A DNA stretch of 64,000 nt from Erpobdella octoculata (taxonomy: Eukaryota > Annelida > Clitellata > Hirudinida > Erpobdellidae), in NCBI GenBank assembly GCA_963978895.1, contig OZ022238.1, positions 4,068,152-4,132,151 on the forward strand, given 5' to 3'. This document shows positions 23,766 to 40,839 of the stretch, one piece after another; position 1 is the stretch's first letter, and the number at the start of each line of letters is the position of its first letter. Made by a program: the position numbers and the translations under genes. The notes beneath the pieces are model-generated. The model was not told the origin of the DNA. It worked only from the letters and a program-made list of their open reading frames with translations, and searched no databases.

Positions 23766-23771
23766 AATAAA
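23766..23771 (+). terminator. Poly(A) signal of the MADF gene
   Basis: AATAAA lies 10 bp after the TAA stop and is followed by an A-rich stretch. The position fits a very short 3' UTR. Confidence 0.5.
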
Positions 23772-27710
<3,939 letters not shown>

Positions 27711-27717
27711 GGGATTC

Positions 27718-27725
27718 TATAAAAG
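27718..27725 (+). promoter_or_regulatory. TATA box of the vWA gene
   Basis: TATAAAAG lies 99 bp upstream of the ATG at 27,817. It would place the start site near 27,748, where a pyrimidine-A context (CTCCACTG) is present. The flanking DNA is GC-richer than the surroundings, as expected for a promoter. Confidence 0.6.
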
Positions 27726-27816
27726 CTTCCAGCTCGTGCGGGCCCGCTCCACTGCCGATTTTACCGGACCAAATGGACTAAACCTACCCTCCTTCTCCTC
27801 GTCTAGTAGGAACAGC

Positions 27817-28028
27817 ATGAGTTCGGAAAGGAACAGTCAGAGCGGTGAGTTGTGTAGCTCTATAGTATAAATACGTGATCTTGGCAAATTGTATTGTCAA
27901 TATTGATAAAGTAGCAGCACTCGCGCAAAGCATCTGCTCGTCTAGAAGGCACGACGTACCTACCATAGCTTCATTGAAACGTATGACGTACTTCATTGAA
28001 ATGTATAAATAAATGCACATATACATAT

Positions 28029-28061
<33 letters not shown>

Positions 28062-29676
28062 GGTTTTCACACAATCTTTATGCTCGTAGGTAAATTTTTC
28101 TAAGTTTGGCGCTGTTTGTAGGACGTTATCTTATTTCATGGCTTGACATGACGTCCATTTTTAAACATTTATGGCGTTTTTACATATTTATAACATAAAA
28201 TGTTTTTTAGTTACTTTATTACTTATGGCGCGCGAAAAACTAGAGCTGTGAGTCTGTAACTTCAATAATATATCCGTAAAATCTCCATTTAATTTTCCTG
28301 TAATACTGCTGTAATCTCATTAGAATTTCCTGTAATATTTATATAATCATTTTGTAATCTACCTGTAATATCTATATAATGTTACTGCAATGTGAAACCC
28401 TTTCTATTTAAAAAAAAAAACTATCTTTAATCTCTATGTAATTTTTGAATTATCTTCATGTAGTGTCCTGTAATCTCAATAAAATGTCTATGTCATCTCC
28501 ATTCTATTTAAACTACCTGTAATATTTTTGTAGTCTCACTGAAATTTACTTGTAATATCCATGCAATGTCTTTGTAATTTACCTGTAATATGCTTTGCAA
28601 TCTCTTTGTAATCTACCTTTAACATCCATGTAATCATCTTTGTAATGTGACACACTGACTATGGAACCGTCGCGTTCATTCCACCCGATTTTCTTAACAA
28701 ACAACCAAAACGACTGCATCTAACGTTACAATGGATTGGAAAGCGATTATTATTAATGGCATCATTCGGGTTGCTTTATTGATTGCTTCCATGTATACTG
28801 GCGGCGACGCGCTGCAACAGACTCTCCGCTAGAGCGATCTATCAGGCCATGTTGTGGGCGTATTTTATGGCTCTTGATTTTTATGGCCGTGCCAGATTAT
28901 TAGAGGAAGAAAATATTGATCGCAGATGAGACTTGGTATTAATTTCTTAATCTATTTTTTTTTATTAGGGAATGCTTATATATAGATTGGTAAATAAAAT
29001 TTAAAAAAAATTCCGAGATTTTATCATCGGGACATAGGCCCCATATTCCCCATATTCCCCGAAGGGACACAAATAAATTGCAGGCTGGAGAAGGTAAGGG
29101 GAGGAGGTAGAAGTTGTTTAAGACATTCTACTGCATACTTTATCAATCGTGTGCGTTAAATTTTATTAGACAAAATTTTGTAACTGAAATTTTTATTGAA
29201 CACATGATCATGAAAAACTGAATATTTAAGAAATTTTCCAAGAGTAAAGACGATTTTTCTTGAAGCCCAGAGACAGCCAGGCCCGCATTTCTTCTGAAAT
29301 CTAACCATATTAATCTCATCCGTGTCAAGCTAATTTTTGTCTTCCTGTCAGATGAGTACAATGTAAAAGCAAAACTCTCAAACGTATTTAATTAAATCCT
29401 GCTTCAATAAACCTTAATTGATCAAAATATAACTGTAAAAGAAAAGAAATTTGAAGCTGAATTGAGGATTTTCAACAATGCTCCTAATTAAATCAATTAA
29501 TTAAACGCCCCTGACTGTTCATTAATTCAGTTGAAAGGCTCCTTAAATTGTTACTATGCCTTGTTATGCTTGCATCTTGCATCGCCATTATCATTTCATT
29601 CTTCAGGATTCTCGTTGGTCTTAATTGTTCAGAAAACTCGTTTTAATTTAACTTGCAGACCAGAGCTTTTGACGCA

Positions 29677-29758
<82 letters not shown>

Positions 29759-32700
29759 ATTTCTATTTCTATTTCTATTTCTATTTCTATTTCTATTTCT
29801 ATTTCTATTTCTATTTCTATTTCTATTTCTATTTCTATTTCTATTTCTATTTCTATTTCTATTTCTATTTCTATTTCTATTTCTATTTCTATTTCTATTT
29901 CTATTTCTATTTCTATTTCTATTTCTATCTCTCTCTCTCTCTTTCTTTCTCCATTTCTCTTTTCCCCTCTTTTTTCCTGGATGGTGAAAATCAATGGTTG
30001 TTCTATTGTTTTCAATTGCAGATGAAAAAATCGGCGGCGACGATGAATCACTGGAAATAAACCATTTCTGCACCCGGTTGGAGAACAAGGTTGGCCGATT
30101 AAATCGTGACGATTTCCATTTTTCTTGCTTTTGCGATTAAAATCAAAACGGTCGGAAAAAAAAGTAAATTTTTTAAAAAATCAAATCTTTTTTTTTAAAG
30201 TTTTCTACTTAATTTGCATTTTCAATAACTTTAAACCTGCTTATGCTGAAAATAAAAAATAGTATAAATTTCTTGTTTCAAACATATTTTAATGTTTATG
30301 AGAAAACCACAGTTTTTCGTAGAAAATCTTAATGTAAGGAAAATCTCTCGTACACACGCTCATAAGCAAGTGTTTTCGTAAAATGTTTGCATGTGCCACG
30401 ACGAGGTCCGTTTATAAATATCACACTCACACACATAAGCATACAACCTCCTTCTGTGTAACAACATTCTCCATCGTTTCAAAGGAACACCTTAGAAGTG
30501 GCGCAAGTTTTAAGAAACATCTGTCATGTTCACTTGGTGTGAATGATTATGAATTTGTGTTTTAATTTGCTGCATGTGAACTAACAATAATCTTTTTTGC
30601 GAAGCGAAGTATTATTTTTGTAAAATGATGCTATGAATAGCAGAAATATTCACAATATATTATTCACATATTTTAAACTTAAAAGTTACAGATTTGCAAT
30701 TTCTATTCTTTGTACACAAGAACGCTAACACAAACTGAGCCAATATTTAAACAATTTTTTTGTTTATAATAACCTTTAATTTCTCTCTCAAAGGTCTACG
30801 TTTTACTGGAACTGAAGCCGTTCCAAATTCCGGCAAGGAATGCTTTTTGCCAAAGAGAACACCTACCAAGGATCCCCATGCGACTGGTGTGCGTCATTGA
30901 CGTCAGCCACAGCATGGCAGAACCGCACGGTACACACTCAAATGTTCCAAAACTGGATAAGATCAAAGTAAGTGGAAAAAGCAGCAAAATAAGTTTTTTT
31001 TTAACTCTTAATTAAGCTAGCTTTCTGAACTTTTACTTCAAAATAGATGGTTTTGTCAGTATTTTATTCACCGAATTTAAGAGCAAAAGCACGGGGGTGG
31101 GGCAAAGTGTTTCACAAAACTATACATTTCAAAATTGTTTACACCTAATAGTAAAATTTTTCTTAAAATCTAGCTGATGACCGGAGATGTAGCTGTAGGT
31201 GCTTTTCCTACATTTTTTTTTCAAAAACCTTATACATTTTTTCCAAAGTAGCTGATTTTTTCCATATTTACTAGCCACGTTTTTCAAAAAAAATCCGAAA
31301 ATCCTCAGATAGCAACGTGGCTTCCTGCCCCCAAATAATGCCCCTGGGGGTTGTCTTGGTTGTGCTTGGAATCAATTAAGTGATGAATGTTTCTGGACTA
31401 AGTGCTGGTATTTAAGAAAATGTTTATCTTTCTATAGATTGAAAATGAAGTTTTCATTACGGCTTTGTTAAAAATATTGCATGTTTATGACAATGATGGT
31501 GAAAGTAATGGTGGTGGTGATGATACTTCAAAGATGGGCTCGTGAACTTATAAAATATAAAACACGGCAATAATATAAATTCAATTGTCACAGTCAAATA
31601 AACAAACTTTAGATTAGGTTTTATAAGTTATATGTAAAATATTAGAAATAGAATTTTTTCAATTTTAATTTATCGAGAAAAAATGTTGGTTTCAAATAGT
31701 TGAGCAAAATCAGAAATTAGAACGAAGTAAAATAGTAGCAATGACGCAACAAATCGTTCAACTGCAAAAACACGGAGTGCAAAACAAACAGGTTGTGACC
31801 AATTGACCAGGAAGTAAAACGGTTACCGTAGAAACTGTCCACCATTTACAGATGCTTGTGTTTGAGGTCTACTCATCAGCGATGGGGGTTGAACCCCAAA
31901 TAAAAGGTTTTACTTTGGTTCGAGTTCGTCTCCTGTTGAGTTCAAGATCAGTTCTTGTTAGGCACTTCAGCATTTGAAGTTTGTCCGAGTTCGAAATGTT
32001 TGAAACTAAAGTTTTTGTTTGATTTGATAAACGCATCCGATGCCATAAGGATTTATGTAGATGTATATAAAAACCACTTTATATAAAAAAACCTTTTTTA
32101 CCAATGCTTTTATTAACTCGTCGTCTCTGTTTCTCTGTCTGTCTGTTTCTCTGTCTGTTTCAAATCTTGCAATCAATTTTTGAGTCACTTCCTGATGATA
32201 GATTTTTTTCAAATTTTGCATACATGCTCAAAATAGAAGACAATGCAATATTCAATTATTAGTTTTACAATAAGTCAATTAATTTAGTTAATTTTAATTA
32301 ATTTCGATATTTCGATATAATTAAGATATTTCGACTTTAATATAAAATAAAAGAGTAATATAAGAAAAAATTGATTGCAAAATTTGTGTTTTAATTACAT
32401 ATAAAAGCATTGGTTTTAAAAATTCGTTTTTAATTTACTTGTTTTGGTTTTGAATTAACGACCCCACAAGCTGGTTTCATTTACACATACGTGAATAAGT
32501 CTCGAAAACAGAACTGGTTTCACACTGAAACAAAAGCACATAAAATTCACAAACAATCAAAACTATTTCAATTGTCTTCTCTTGAAGTTATAAAAACAGT
32601 TTTTATTTTACTTTTACGATAGTAGTTGGCACAAGAATTTCATCGGCTCATAAAATTTGCAGGTAAACAGGTAAAGCATTTGAAAACATTTTTTTAAACA

Positions 32701-35700
32701 GCGCTTTATTAAAAAAAAAGAATTTAAACTGTTGCATTGAAGAATTATCAAAAACGCTTTAGAGACTTATAAATTTTTCTAGTCAAAAAACGTTTTTTTA
32801 TATAAATAAAAAATATTTTAACCAAATTAAATGTAAGCACGTTAAAACGTCAAAATTCAAAAAATTGATCATGTCTTAAAAACTGAACGTGTATGCACAA
32901 TTTGGGATATATTGAATAACGGGAAGAAGTTCAAAAATATACAAATATTGACGATACACACTTAGTGAGCTAAACTAAGCACTGTAAAAACCGGAGTAGC
33001 AAATAGCAAATATCTATGAACTGTTTTGTGAAATTTCAAGAAAAAAATATTGATGTTTTGAAAAATTCATTTAAATTTATTAAAAAATGATGAAGATGAA
33101 TTGCGGTAAAAAGAAACCAGTTGCAGGATCGTTTATTACAATTATTAGTATATTAGTATTTTTAATTAATTTTTCATCATTTTGAACAATCTATCAACAT
33201 TTGATAACTAAATGTTTTAAATGTGATTTAATTCCACTGTGATAATTTTACAACCTCAACCCCATTACCGTGATTTCTTTGCTACATTTGTCCCCATTTC
33301 CACAACATATGCTTGATCCCCCGTGTCCGCATTACCATGCACAAACTCTACTTGCTACAATCTTTGTCTTCTACTAATAAGAACGAAGACTTCAACAACA
33401 TTATTACATTAAACAAGTCTCTCTTTTTTTTAAGCTCTTTGGACATCTACTGGCGCGGTTTACGGGACCTGACGATCACTTGGGGGTGGTCGTTTTCGGG
33501 ACAACGGCTGAGGTTGCTTTCCCTCTTCAGAAGATGACCGAGGAAGCAAAGGTTTGGAATATATCAGCTTTTTTTTACTTGATTTCTAAAACGTTTTATT
33601 GTTCTTCACTCCATAAATCAAATTAAATTAAGTAGTGTTTTTTTCACAAATTTTTATCAGTATTTTATTTTTATAATTTTATTTTAATAATTGTCATTTG
33701 TATAGCGCTTGATAACAAACTACTTATAAAAAATCCTAAAGAAACTATAAATATTTTTTTGAGTTAATTAAAATTAGTTAAAACATTGTAAAAAGTGAAA
33801 GTTAATTTAAGAACATGCTTTAAGACTGTGATAAAAGTTCATAGAAACTTCGCATTGTAAAAAAAATTTCCCCGGTGATTAGTAAACAAACAATGTTTAT
33901 TAATACTATGACGATGAAAGTTTTAGTTGTCGTTAACCGTTAATGCTTTTTTAAATTATTTTTTAAAATTATTTGCTTTTAAAATTTTTTAATATTTAAT
34001 TTTGTTCAATTGAACTACAAATTGTTATAAAAGAGGTTAATTTTATAATGTTCTTCAAAACTGCTAAACTTCCGCGGACATCCAATGGACATCCGGACAA
34101 GTGAAAGTTAATAAAATATTTTAAAAGTAATATATTACATTCAAATTATTTACAGAAGAGATGAATTATATAATTAATGATATTTTTATTATCAACATCA
34201 TCATTATTATTTAAGCGTCAGTTAATTTATCAAATAAGTGCTACGAATGTGCACATATCTTCCATAAATTCCCTTCTCTACTCTGCTACATATGTACACT
34301 AACGCAATGCACGGTGCTCAGCTAGCAACAGAGATAATGCTTGATTCCGACGTGACGATTTCCATATCGCTTATTGTCACGGTCCAAATATTTACAGAGA
34401 TATCATTTTTATTTTTTGAGGCCCTCGCTGCGTATTCGTCATTTTTGTCTAGTCGACCACGTCTGGTGATTATGGTGCGATTTGAACGGGTCACCATAAC
34501 ACCGCGCCCATTAAAAAAACAAGAACAAAAAATAAACAACGATTACAAATTATAAACATAACTTATGTTACATAAGGATATTGTACTTAATTCAGCCGGA
34601 AAATTTTGAAATAAAAGGGATTTGTGAAAAAAAACTCGTTTTATACGGTTTACTTGGTAAAAGTTTTAAGATTTCTTAGCTTTTTAGTAATCACGTTAAA
34701 AGCCTTTTCCTCAATATAGATCAGGTTGTTTGCTTAGTATTAATATAATGATGCTTCTATAGTACTTTGCCTATGAATAACATTTGTAATAATTTTTTTT
34801 TAAATTTTCTAGAATAAATCTATAAATGAGCGAGAACGGGAACGGGAGAGCAAGCGGGAACGGGAAAGCGTCCGGGAACGAGAAAGCGACCGGGAACGAA
34901 AAAGCGACCGGGAACGGGAGGGCAAACGGGAGCGGAAAAGCGACCGTGAGTGGGAAAGCGGCCGGGAACGGGAAAGCGACCGGGAACGGGAAAGCGACCG
35001 GGAACGGGAAAGCGAGCGGGAGCGGGAAAGCAAGCGGGGAAGGAAACCTGAGCGAGAGAGACAAACATTAGAAAAACCTCGGGCAACGCCGGGCACCCCG
35101 CTAGTGATAACTTTAAAATCATTTTAATAATATAATTGTAAACCTTTCATTGCTCGCTGCTCGATGTCACTGCAATATTATTTGTTCACTTATTTTTTTT
35201 TATAGGTGATGTTTACTTTGCTATTCAATTGATCGCATTTTTTTCGTTTCTGCTAACAATTTATCATTACAAGACATTTTTCTGTTAAGTTTTAGCCGTC
35301 TTAGTGTTATGAAAGCAATTCTTTGAAAATCCTCGTCATTTATTTATATAAAAGACAATTTGTTTTTTTTTAATTTCAACATCTCTGAAGAAACACCTTC
35401 GACTAGCGCTGTTCGAATAATTAACAACACTCAGAGTTAGTCTGTACTGAGCCGTGTTTCGTCCCGTCCATCTACTTTACTTTGCATTTATACGCTTGTA
35501 TTCGGTTTCATTTAATTTTTCGTATGTTTAGTGATTTCTCTTTTAAAATCAAAATTTAGATCACAAGCCTTAGCTAAAACTTGGAGTAGAAATAAAATAA
35601 AAAAAAATTAATAAAATCACCTGTATTGAAAACTTTATTTTTAATTTTATTAATTTATTTTTATTTTATTTCTACTCCAAGTTTGAGTTACGTTCAAAGA

Positions 35701-38437
35701 TAATATACAGACAAATTAAATTAATGCCCTTTAAAAAAATATATTTGTTAAAATTAGCTTAATATTATTTTGTAATTATCTGCAGAAATGTATAAGACAT
35801 CTATATTTTTCACATTTTGGTCTTGCTTTTTTTGTGGACAAATCTTGGATGGGAAAATTTACATGCTTTTCGTCATCCAATCAAACTGAAACTTGACATA
35901 ATATGAATTCGTTCTTGATGACAATGACATTTTTGGAAATTTAAAAATAAATAAATAAAATATATTTACATTTCAATTTTCAAAAATGGTTCGATCTATG
36001 TTCTAAAAAAAAACAAAATCAAAAATTAAAAGATTTGTGGGAAAACTTTGTTTTTTAGATTCTGTAATTGATAGTTTTGCTACAGTGTTGTAATATTTTT
36101 CATCAAAGCATAAGCATGTTAAAATCCATCATTCTCAAAACGCCTACTGTACGTAATACAGATTTATTTAAATTTCTGATAAAGTTTTTAACATTATTTC
36201 AACACGAAATCTCTTGGTGAGAGAGAGAAAGAGAGAGAAGGGGAGAGAGAAAGCGAGAAAAGGGAGAGAAATAAAAAAATAGTGAGAAAAGAGAGAGAAA
36301 AAAAAGAGAGAGTGAAAAAAGAAAGAGAGTGAGAAAAGAGAGAGATAGAGAAAAAGAGAGAGTGAAAAAAAAAAGAAAGTTTGGATTATTGGAGTTAGAG
36401 AAATTACCCAAAAGAAAAAAACTGCCTAAAACTTATACAAAAATAAAAATAAGCATTAACCCGCCGATTGATTGAGATGAAGAAGATAAAAATAAAAAAC
36501 AACAACTTCAAATGACAGTGCAGGAAATACGACTACACTACTACACATCATCTGGTCTTCATTGAGAGATACGTAAGCAAACAATCGATTGTTTACGTTC
36601 GTCTCTCAACCACGTGAGTGCAATCAAGCAAATGGTCCGGTTGGCATCTGCAGTAGAGAAAAAAAATTGAGAGACAGGGGGAGACAAAAAGGAGAGAGGG
36701 TGAAAATAAGACGGAGAGAGAAAAGAAGAAAGAGAGGTAGAGGGAGAGGGAGAGAAAGAGAGACAAAACCAAAAAATTGGGGCTCTCAACAGAAAAGTGA
36801 AAGGGTTGACTAATTTCACGACAGACAGGCATGTTGATCCAGATCATAATATTAGTGATTAATTTTCTCGCTAATGGCATCAGATTGTTTTCCATCAAAC
36901 TCTTTTGTTTACATCCATCTGTTGACCTAGCACCCACTCTGGTGGATTCTATGTAAATTACCATCACGTGGTATCTCGGTTGTTAGATTACCGCGCCAGT
37001 ATATTTATATGTATATCAGAGTTTTGTGCGAGTTCATTTTCTTAGACGAGAATGGTCACCAACATTTAAGCCACTCCAATCTAATCATTTGTTTAGGAAA
37101 AACTAATCTCACTCATAATGTCGTGGAATATTTCCTGACGAAAAACAAAAGCTTTTTAAACAGTTTAAATATTAAAGTATACACCTTTATTTAACTATCA
37201 GAAAATCCAAACACAATTCAGTTTATCCATTTCAAGCCAACACATATTTTTTATATAAAAGTTTTGTTTTTAGCTCTCACTTTATTTGTTCGATTGACTT
37301 TTGGTTTCGAGCAAACCTCTGTAAATTTGTTGCCTGAAGAGTCAGTGAAGAGGGTTTTCTTGGACTCAAAACCGCCTTTTCTGCTCGCAATTTCCATCAA
37401 CGTCACTTGCAGTTTTCAAGTATTGATTATTTTCTTAGGTATTATTCATCGATATAATAAAAACCGACAGACTCGATTTACAGTTGCTTATGTTTATTTT
37501 CTCACTTGAAAAATGTACTGCGTTTAGTGCGTTTGTGGAATAAAATTCTGTTCAAGAGGAGTTAGTTAGTTCATTTTTTATTTAAAAAAATAAATGTTTT
37601 TTTTAGATGTTGTTGGAAATGTTTGCGATGAAACAGAAATAAAACTGTTTATTGTACCAACCCAGCTGCTCTTGTTGCATATAGAAATTTTTTTATCCTT
37701 TTTTGTGATGTTCTGTACTTTCAGTTAATTATCACTCAAAAAGAAAAACTCCATACTTATTATTAAACCTAACAATGCCTAATTTCACAGAAGCGAATGG
37801 CAGCAGCTTTTAACGAAATTACCATAAAAGGAGTTACTAACATGTCCGCTGGTATCTTCTGCGCCATTGATCAATTCAATCAAACGTTTGGTAAAAAGTT
37901 AGTATTGAAATGTTTTAATTCTGATTTTGTTGGTTTTTATTTTATTTTTAATAGAAAAAAATGCTGTTACCTAAAAAAAATATTAAAAAAAATAGATGGA
38001 GACGAAATTTTTAAATATTATTTTCAGTAAAAAATTCAGTTGTCGCTAAAAATGCTCTGAAAGAGTTTGAATCCGTGAGATATTTAAGTCCATCTTTTTC
38101 ATTGTATCAAATCATCAAGATATGAGTTTCAAAGCATCAGAGGCTTGATACGAAAAAACATTTTTCTCTTATGACACGAACATAAAAGTCAACCCTATTT
38201 TTTGTGTAACGGACTTTCCTGGTCACAGAGCCTACCCTGGCCCACCCAGGCCCACCCAGGCCCACCCAGACCTATCAATTGCACTCATGTTAACTTATTT
38301 ACCCGATAGCTTATAAACTGAAGCCATGTCCAGTCTATTCAAAGGATCAAATTCTGATCCACGACAGGAAGTACTTAAGTGCTTCCTACATACAGCCTTT
38401 AGAGTCTTAAAACACATGGTGTAAAGGACTATAAACT

Positions 38438-38483
<46 letters not shown>

Positions 38484-40650
38484 AGTCTATTCAAACAACC
38501 GACCATCTAGCTGACAAGCAAGCATTCATTCAACTACCAATAAACGGAGTGGAACACATTCAATTTGTTTATCCAACCACTTATTCTGTCAATGCTTTTT
38601 TTGTATAAGACACGCATTTAATGTACAGTGTCGATTATTAATTGTAGAAAACGAACAACTTCATTTAGCCACGTCCTGTCCTCTGTTAATGTAATTTCTT
38701 AATTGCTGCATAAAAAAAAGTAATAAATATGAGAGATATAATAAATTCAAGCGACGCAATGCTGTCTCCATTATTTGATTAATAAATTCCGTCGCCATTC
38801 ATAAATTCATCGTCATCACGGTCGAAATATGGCGCATCTACTTTTAAAAAGTTAATCAATAGCACTTACCGTCAAGAAGATGAATGGGAAGAACCACTCA
38901 CTATCCGATGGTGATTACGTTACTTCGAAGTTTATTCAACGTGATTGATTGATTACAGTGATTGTTGACATGCAGATTAAGTGATTATCACATTGATTAC
39001 TCAGTTGATTGGTCGATGATTTTCAGGAGTCGCTGTACGAACGATAACATTCTACTGTTCAGCGACGGAATGCCCAATGAAGGAATGGTCTGTTACGAAG
39101 AGATCGCCAAAGAGATCAACAAAAGAGTGAATCGCGTACGAGAAGACTGCCACTTCGAATACGACTACTTCATTAGGTTTACCACCATAGGAGCTAGCGG
39201 CTTCTACCCCGAGACCCTTTTCAACCTTGGACGACAATTCGGCAGCGGGGCTTTCCACCACCTAGGAGAAGATTCCGATATCTGCTCCGATCTCTTACTT
39301 TCGTTTCTTACTCTACAAGAAACCGTTTTGACCGGAGTTCACGTGTTCGTCTCGGCCACGAACGGAGTTCAGTTTGATGCACCACCTGATGTCGAAGGTC
39401 CAAAAAAATCGAAAGATCAGCATTCCACCGCCGTCGTTACTTCATCCCACATCGACGGACAGTTTTCTACATCGGCATGGGAAGAATATCAGCTTTTGAG
39501 ATCGCTGCCGACTTCTCGACCTCCGCGAACCCAGTCGTTGACGGGAAGCTTCAACAAGGTGAAGGTGGCGCCCAGTCGTTCTAATCCGCTGAACATCGAC
39601 ACTATATCCGAGTCTCAGTCGGTTTCGACCGGAGAAATAGAAGAAGTTAAAATAAATTCAGAATTGAAAAAAGAATATTTCATTCACGAAATTGGAATAG
39701 ACACAGAAAAACATGTTCTACTTCGTCTGGTTTTGCCTAAAAAACACAAAAAACTGCTCAAAGGAAAAGACGTTTTGTCGATAAAAATTCGCTACAAAGA
39801 CCACAAGATGACAACAAGAGAAATTGAAAAAACAATTTTCTACATAGATCTTCCCCCGAAAGAGCTTCAAGGAGAAGAATCAGAAATCCTCGCCACATAC
39901 AAAACAATCTGGCGAATCAAAGCCTGCTTCGCTTTCGACCGGGCCGCTAGTCTTGTTGCCAAGCTGGACAGACATTCTGCAGTAACTGCTCTGGAGAACG
40001 CAATTGAACAAGTTCGAGCCGACTGCGAGAAGATGCTGACCGCCGAAGCCTGTAATGACGAAGAAAATCACGCAGAACTCTACAAAGCTGCAGATCCGTT
40101 GTTGGCAAACTTGAATCGCTGCCGGAGTTGTACAGGTGTTTTTATATACCTATTAGATTAAAAAATATTGTTCTCTTATGACATTTATTTGTTATTTTTG
40201 TTGTTGTTGTTGTTGGTACAAAATGTTTTGTTTTACAATTTAATGTAAATTAAATAAATAGTAGAATTACAAATTCAGAAATTTTGTTTGTTTTTTTATT
40301 AATCAGGTGACTATTCAGTTCGTTGGGACGATGTCTGGGGACGTCTAATGTCTTTGCGATCATCACTAGCCCGTGAGCTACCAGTCTCACCGAATGTCTA
40401 CGCAGACAAATTACAGCTATTCATGACTGAAGAAATCGAAGCCAAACTCGCAGCCGCTTCTGACATGCTTGATCAACTCTGCATTGAGCTTAACATCGCG
40501 CGAGAAAGTACAAGAGATGTACGACGCATTTCGATCGCTAACAGCCACCAGTCTCTGGATCGTGAAAACCGTGAGCAGGATAAAACCACCCAGAAAAATT
40601 GCAAAGTTGTCCTGGAATTGTCACCAGATAGATTAGTGACGCAAGTGTGA
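27817..40650 (+). CDS. von Willebrand factor A-domain protein, seven exons
   Basis: Exons 27,817-27,844, 30,022-30,089, 30,794-30,967, 33,435-33,551, 37,791-37,897, 39,027-40,135 and 40,307-40,650 join with matching phases into 648 codons plus stop. The A domain runs from about residue 60 to 260. It has the MIDAS metal site DVSHS at residues 68-72 (LVCVIDVSHSM), the core strand LGVVVFGTTAEVAFPL, NMSAGIFCAIDQFNQTF where the MIDAS Thr would lie, and ILLFSDGMPNEG. The rest (about 260-620) has a beta-rich segment and helices (FDRAASLVAKLDRHSAV) but no domain I can name. There is no signal peptide or membrane segment, so it is probably intracellular, like copine-type or vWA-ligase proteins (inference). 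The donor after exon 5 is GTTAGT, chosen because the phase requires it. The last 30 codons and the 3' UTR are shared with LINE composites elsewhere in the window. Confidence 0.85.
28035..28062. repeat. (AT)n microsatellite
   Basis: An AT dinucleotide run preceded by 'acatatatacatac' variants, in intron 1 of the vWA gene. Confidence 0.9.
28262..28650. repeat. Degenerate minisatellite of about 18-20 bp
   Basis: The phrase 'cctgtaatatctatgtaatct' recurs with many variants (for example 'acctgtaatatctatataat', 'tcctgtaatctcaataaaat' and 'tttgtaatctacctttaaca'), about 20 times. It lies in intron 1 of the vWA gene and is not coding. Confidence 0.75.
29680..29934. repeat. (CT)n followed by (TTTCTA)n microsatellite
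   Basis: About 75 bp of CT dinucleotide passes directly into about 29 uninterrupted hexamers TTTCTA (29,755-29,928), then back to CT. It lies in intron 1 of the vWA gene, about 90 bp before exon 2. The uninterrupted array suggests high mutability. Confidence 0.97.
30968..33434. other. vWA gene intron 3
   Basis: AT-rich. 31,080-31,350 has C/G-run phrases resembling 22,020-22,190 (shared 'ctgatgaccg' and 'ccccaaataatgcccctg'). 32,130-32,160 is a 'ctgtctgtttct' simple repeat. No embedded gene was seen. Confidence 0.5.
34826..35104 (+). repeat. 18-bp purine minisatellite with a Helitron-like 3' end
   Basis: 34,829-35,070 repeats 'gaacgggaaagcgaccgg' with variants (gagcggg, aagcgtcc). It is followed by 'cgggcaacgccgggcacccc' and GCTAG|T at 35,100-35,105. 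A short GC hairpin followed by CTAG and then T is how many Helitrons end. A related but shorter segment lies at 13,001-13,085. All frames across the array are open in several phases, which is an artefact of the repeat. Confidence 0.7.
35578..35684. repeat. Long AT-rich palindrome (41-bp arms)
   Basis: 35,578-35,618 and 35,644-35,684 are reverse complements with one mismatch. The outer 'aaacttggagtagaaa' is not simple sequence, so the match is not due to low complexity alone. The loop is about 25 bp. Confidence 0.85.
36207..36385. repeat. GA-rich purine tract
   Basis: An imperfect (GA)n/(GAGAAA)n tract on the plus strand. A similar tract lies at 36,655-36,770. Both are in intron 4 of the vWA gene. 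Confidence 0.9.
38226..38272. repeat. 'cccacccagg' decamer repeat
   Basis: Three to four units of 'cccacccagg' in tandem, close upstream of the SINE at 38,344. Confidence 0.85.
38344..38481 (+). mobile_element. SINE copy with poly(A) tail and perfect 14-bp target duplication
   Basis: The body starts 'ggatcaaattctgatcc' and ends 'aaggactataaactattat', followed by a run of nearly 40 A. It is flanked by identical 14-bp copies CCAGTCTATTCAAA at 38,330-38,343 and 38,482-38,495. The same body occurs at 61,869-61,974, which has about 67 bp more at its 5' side, so this copy is 5'-shortened. The long pure A-tail and perfect duplication mark a young insertion made by a LINE machinery. It lies in intron 5 of the vWA gene. 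Confidence 0.9.
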
Positions 40651-40833
40651 CCGCTATCTACTTCTACTCTTACATTCTCTGTTTATCTCTTCCAACTAAC
40701 CAACCAGGTTGATTTTTCCCAAATCGCTGCACGTCAAGATATTTTTTTCGCAAAAATCAAAGCTCCTGCAGAATTCTGAAATTGGGGTTATGGATGGTCT
40801 TTAACGTTTGTTTGCCTAACTTTGCCACAATTG

Positions 40834-40839
40834 AATAAA
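40834..40839 (+). terminator. Candidate poly(A) signal of the vWA gene
   Basis: AATAAA lies 184 bp after the stop. It falls inside the segment also found at 60,020-60,446, where the signal is conserved. Confidence 0.45.

Larger units (their letters stand above)
33552..37790. other. vWA gene intron 4
   Basis: The largest intron. Besides the minisatellite at 34,826, the palindrome at 35,578 and the purine tracts, it is AT-rich and holds no supported gene. 34,480-34,520 contains a weak B-box-like phrase on the minus strand. Confidence 0.5.

Noticed and set aside
29531..30088. Four overlapping frames of 135-164 codons (Ile-Ser, Phe-Tyr, Arg-Asn, Glu-Ile repeats)
   Set aside because: All come from the (CT)n and (TTTCTA)n arrays; the real coding exon here is 30,022-30,089 of the vWA gene.
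31870..31900. B-box-like GGTTCAACCCC on the minus strand
   Set aside because: No A box upstream and no second copy of the flanking sequence in the window.
34480..34540. tRNA-like B box on the minus strand
   Set aside because: Only a partial match to GTTCAAATC without an A box at the right distance.
34771..35122. Open frames in five phases with Phe-Pro or Gly-Asn-Lys repeats
   Set aside because: An 18-bp purine minisatellite has few stops in any frame; there is no start context or domain.
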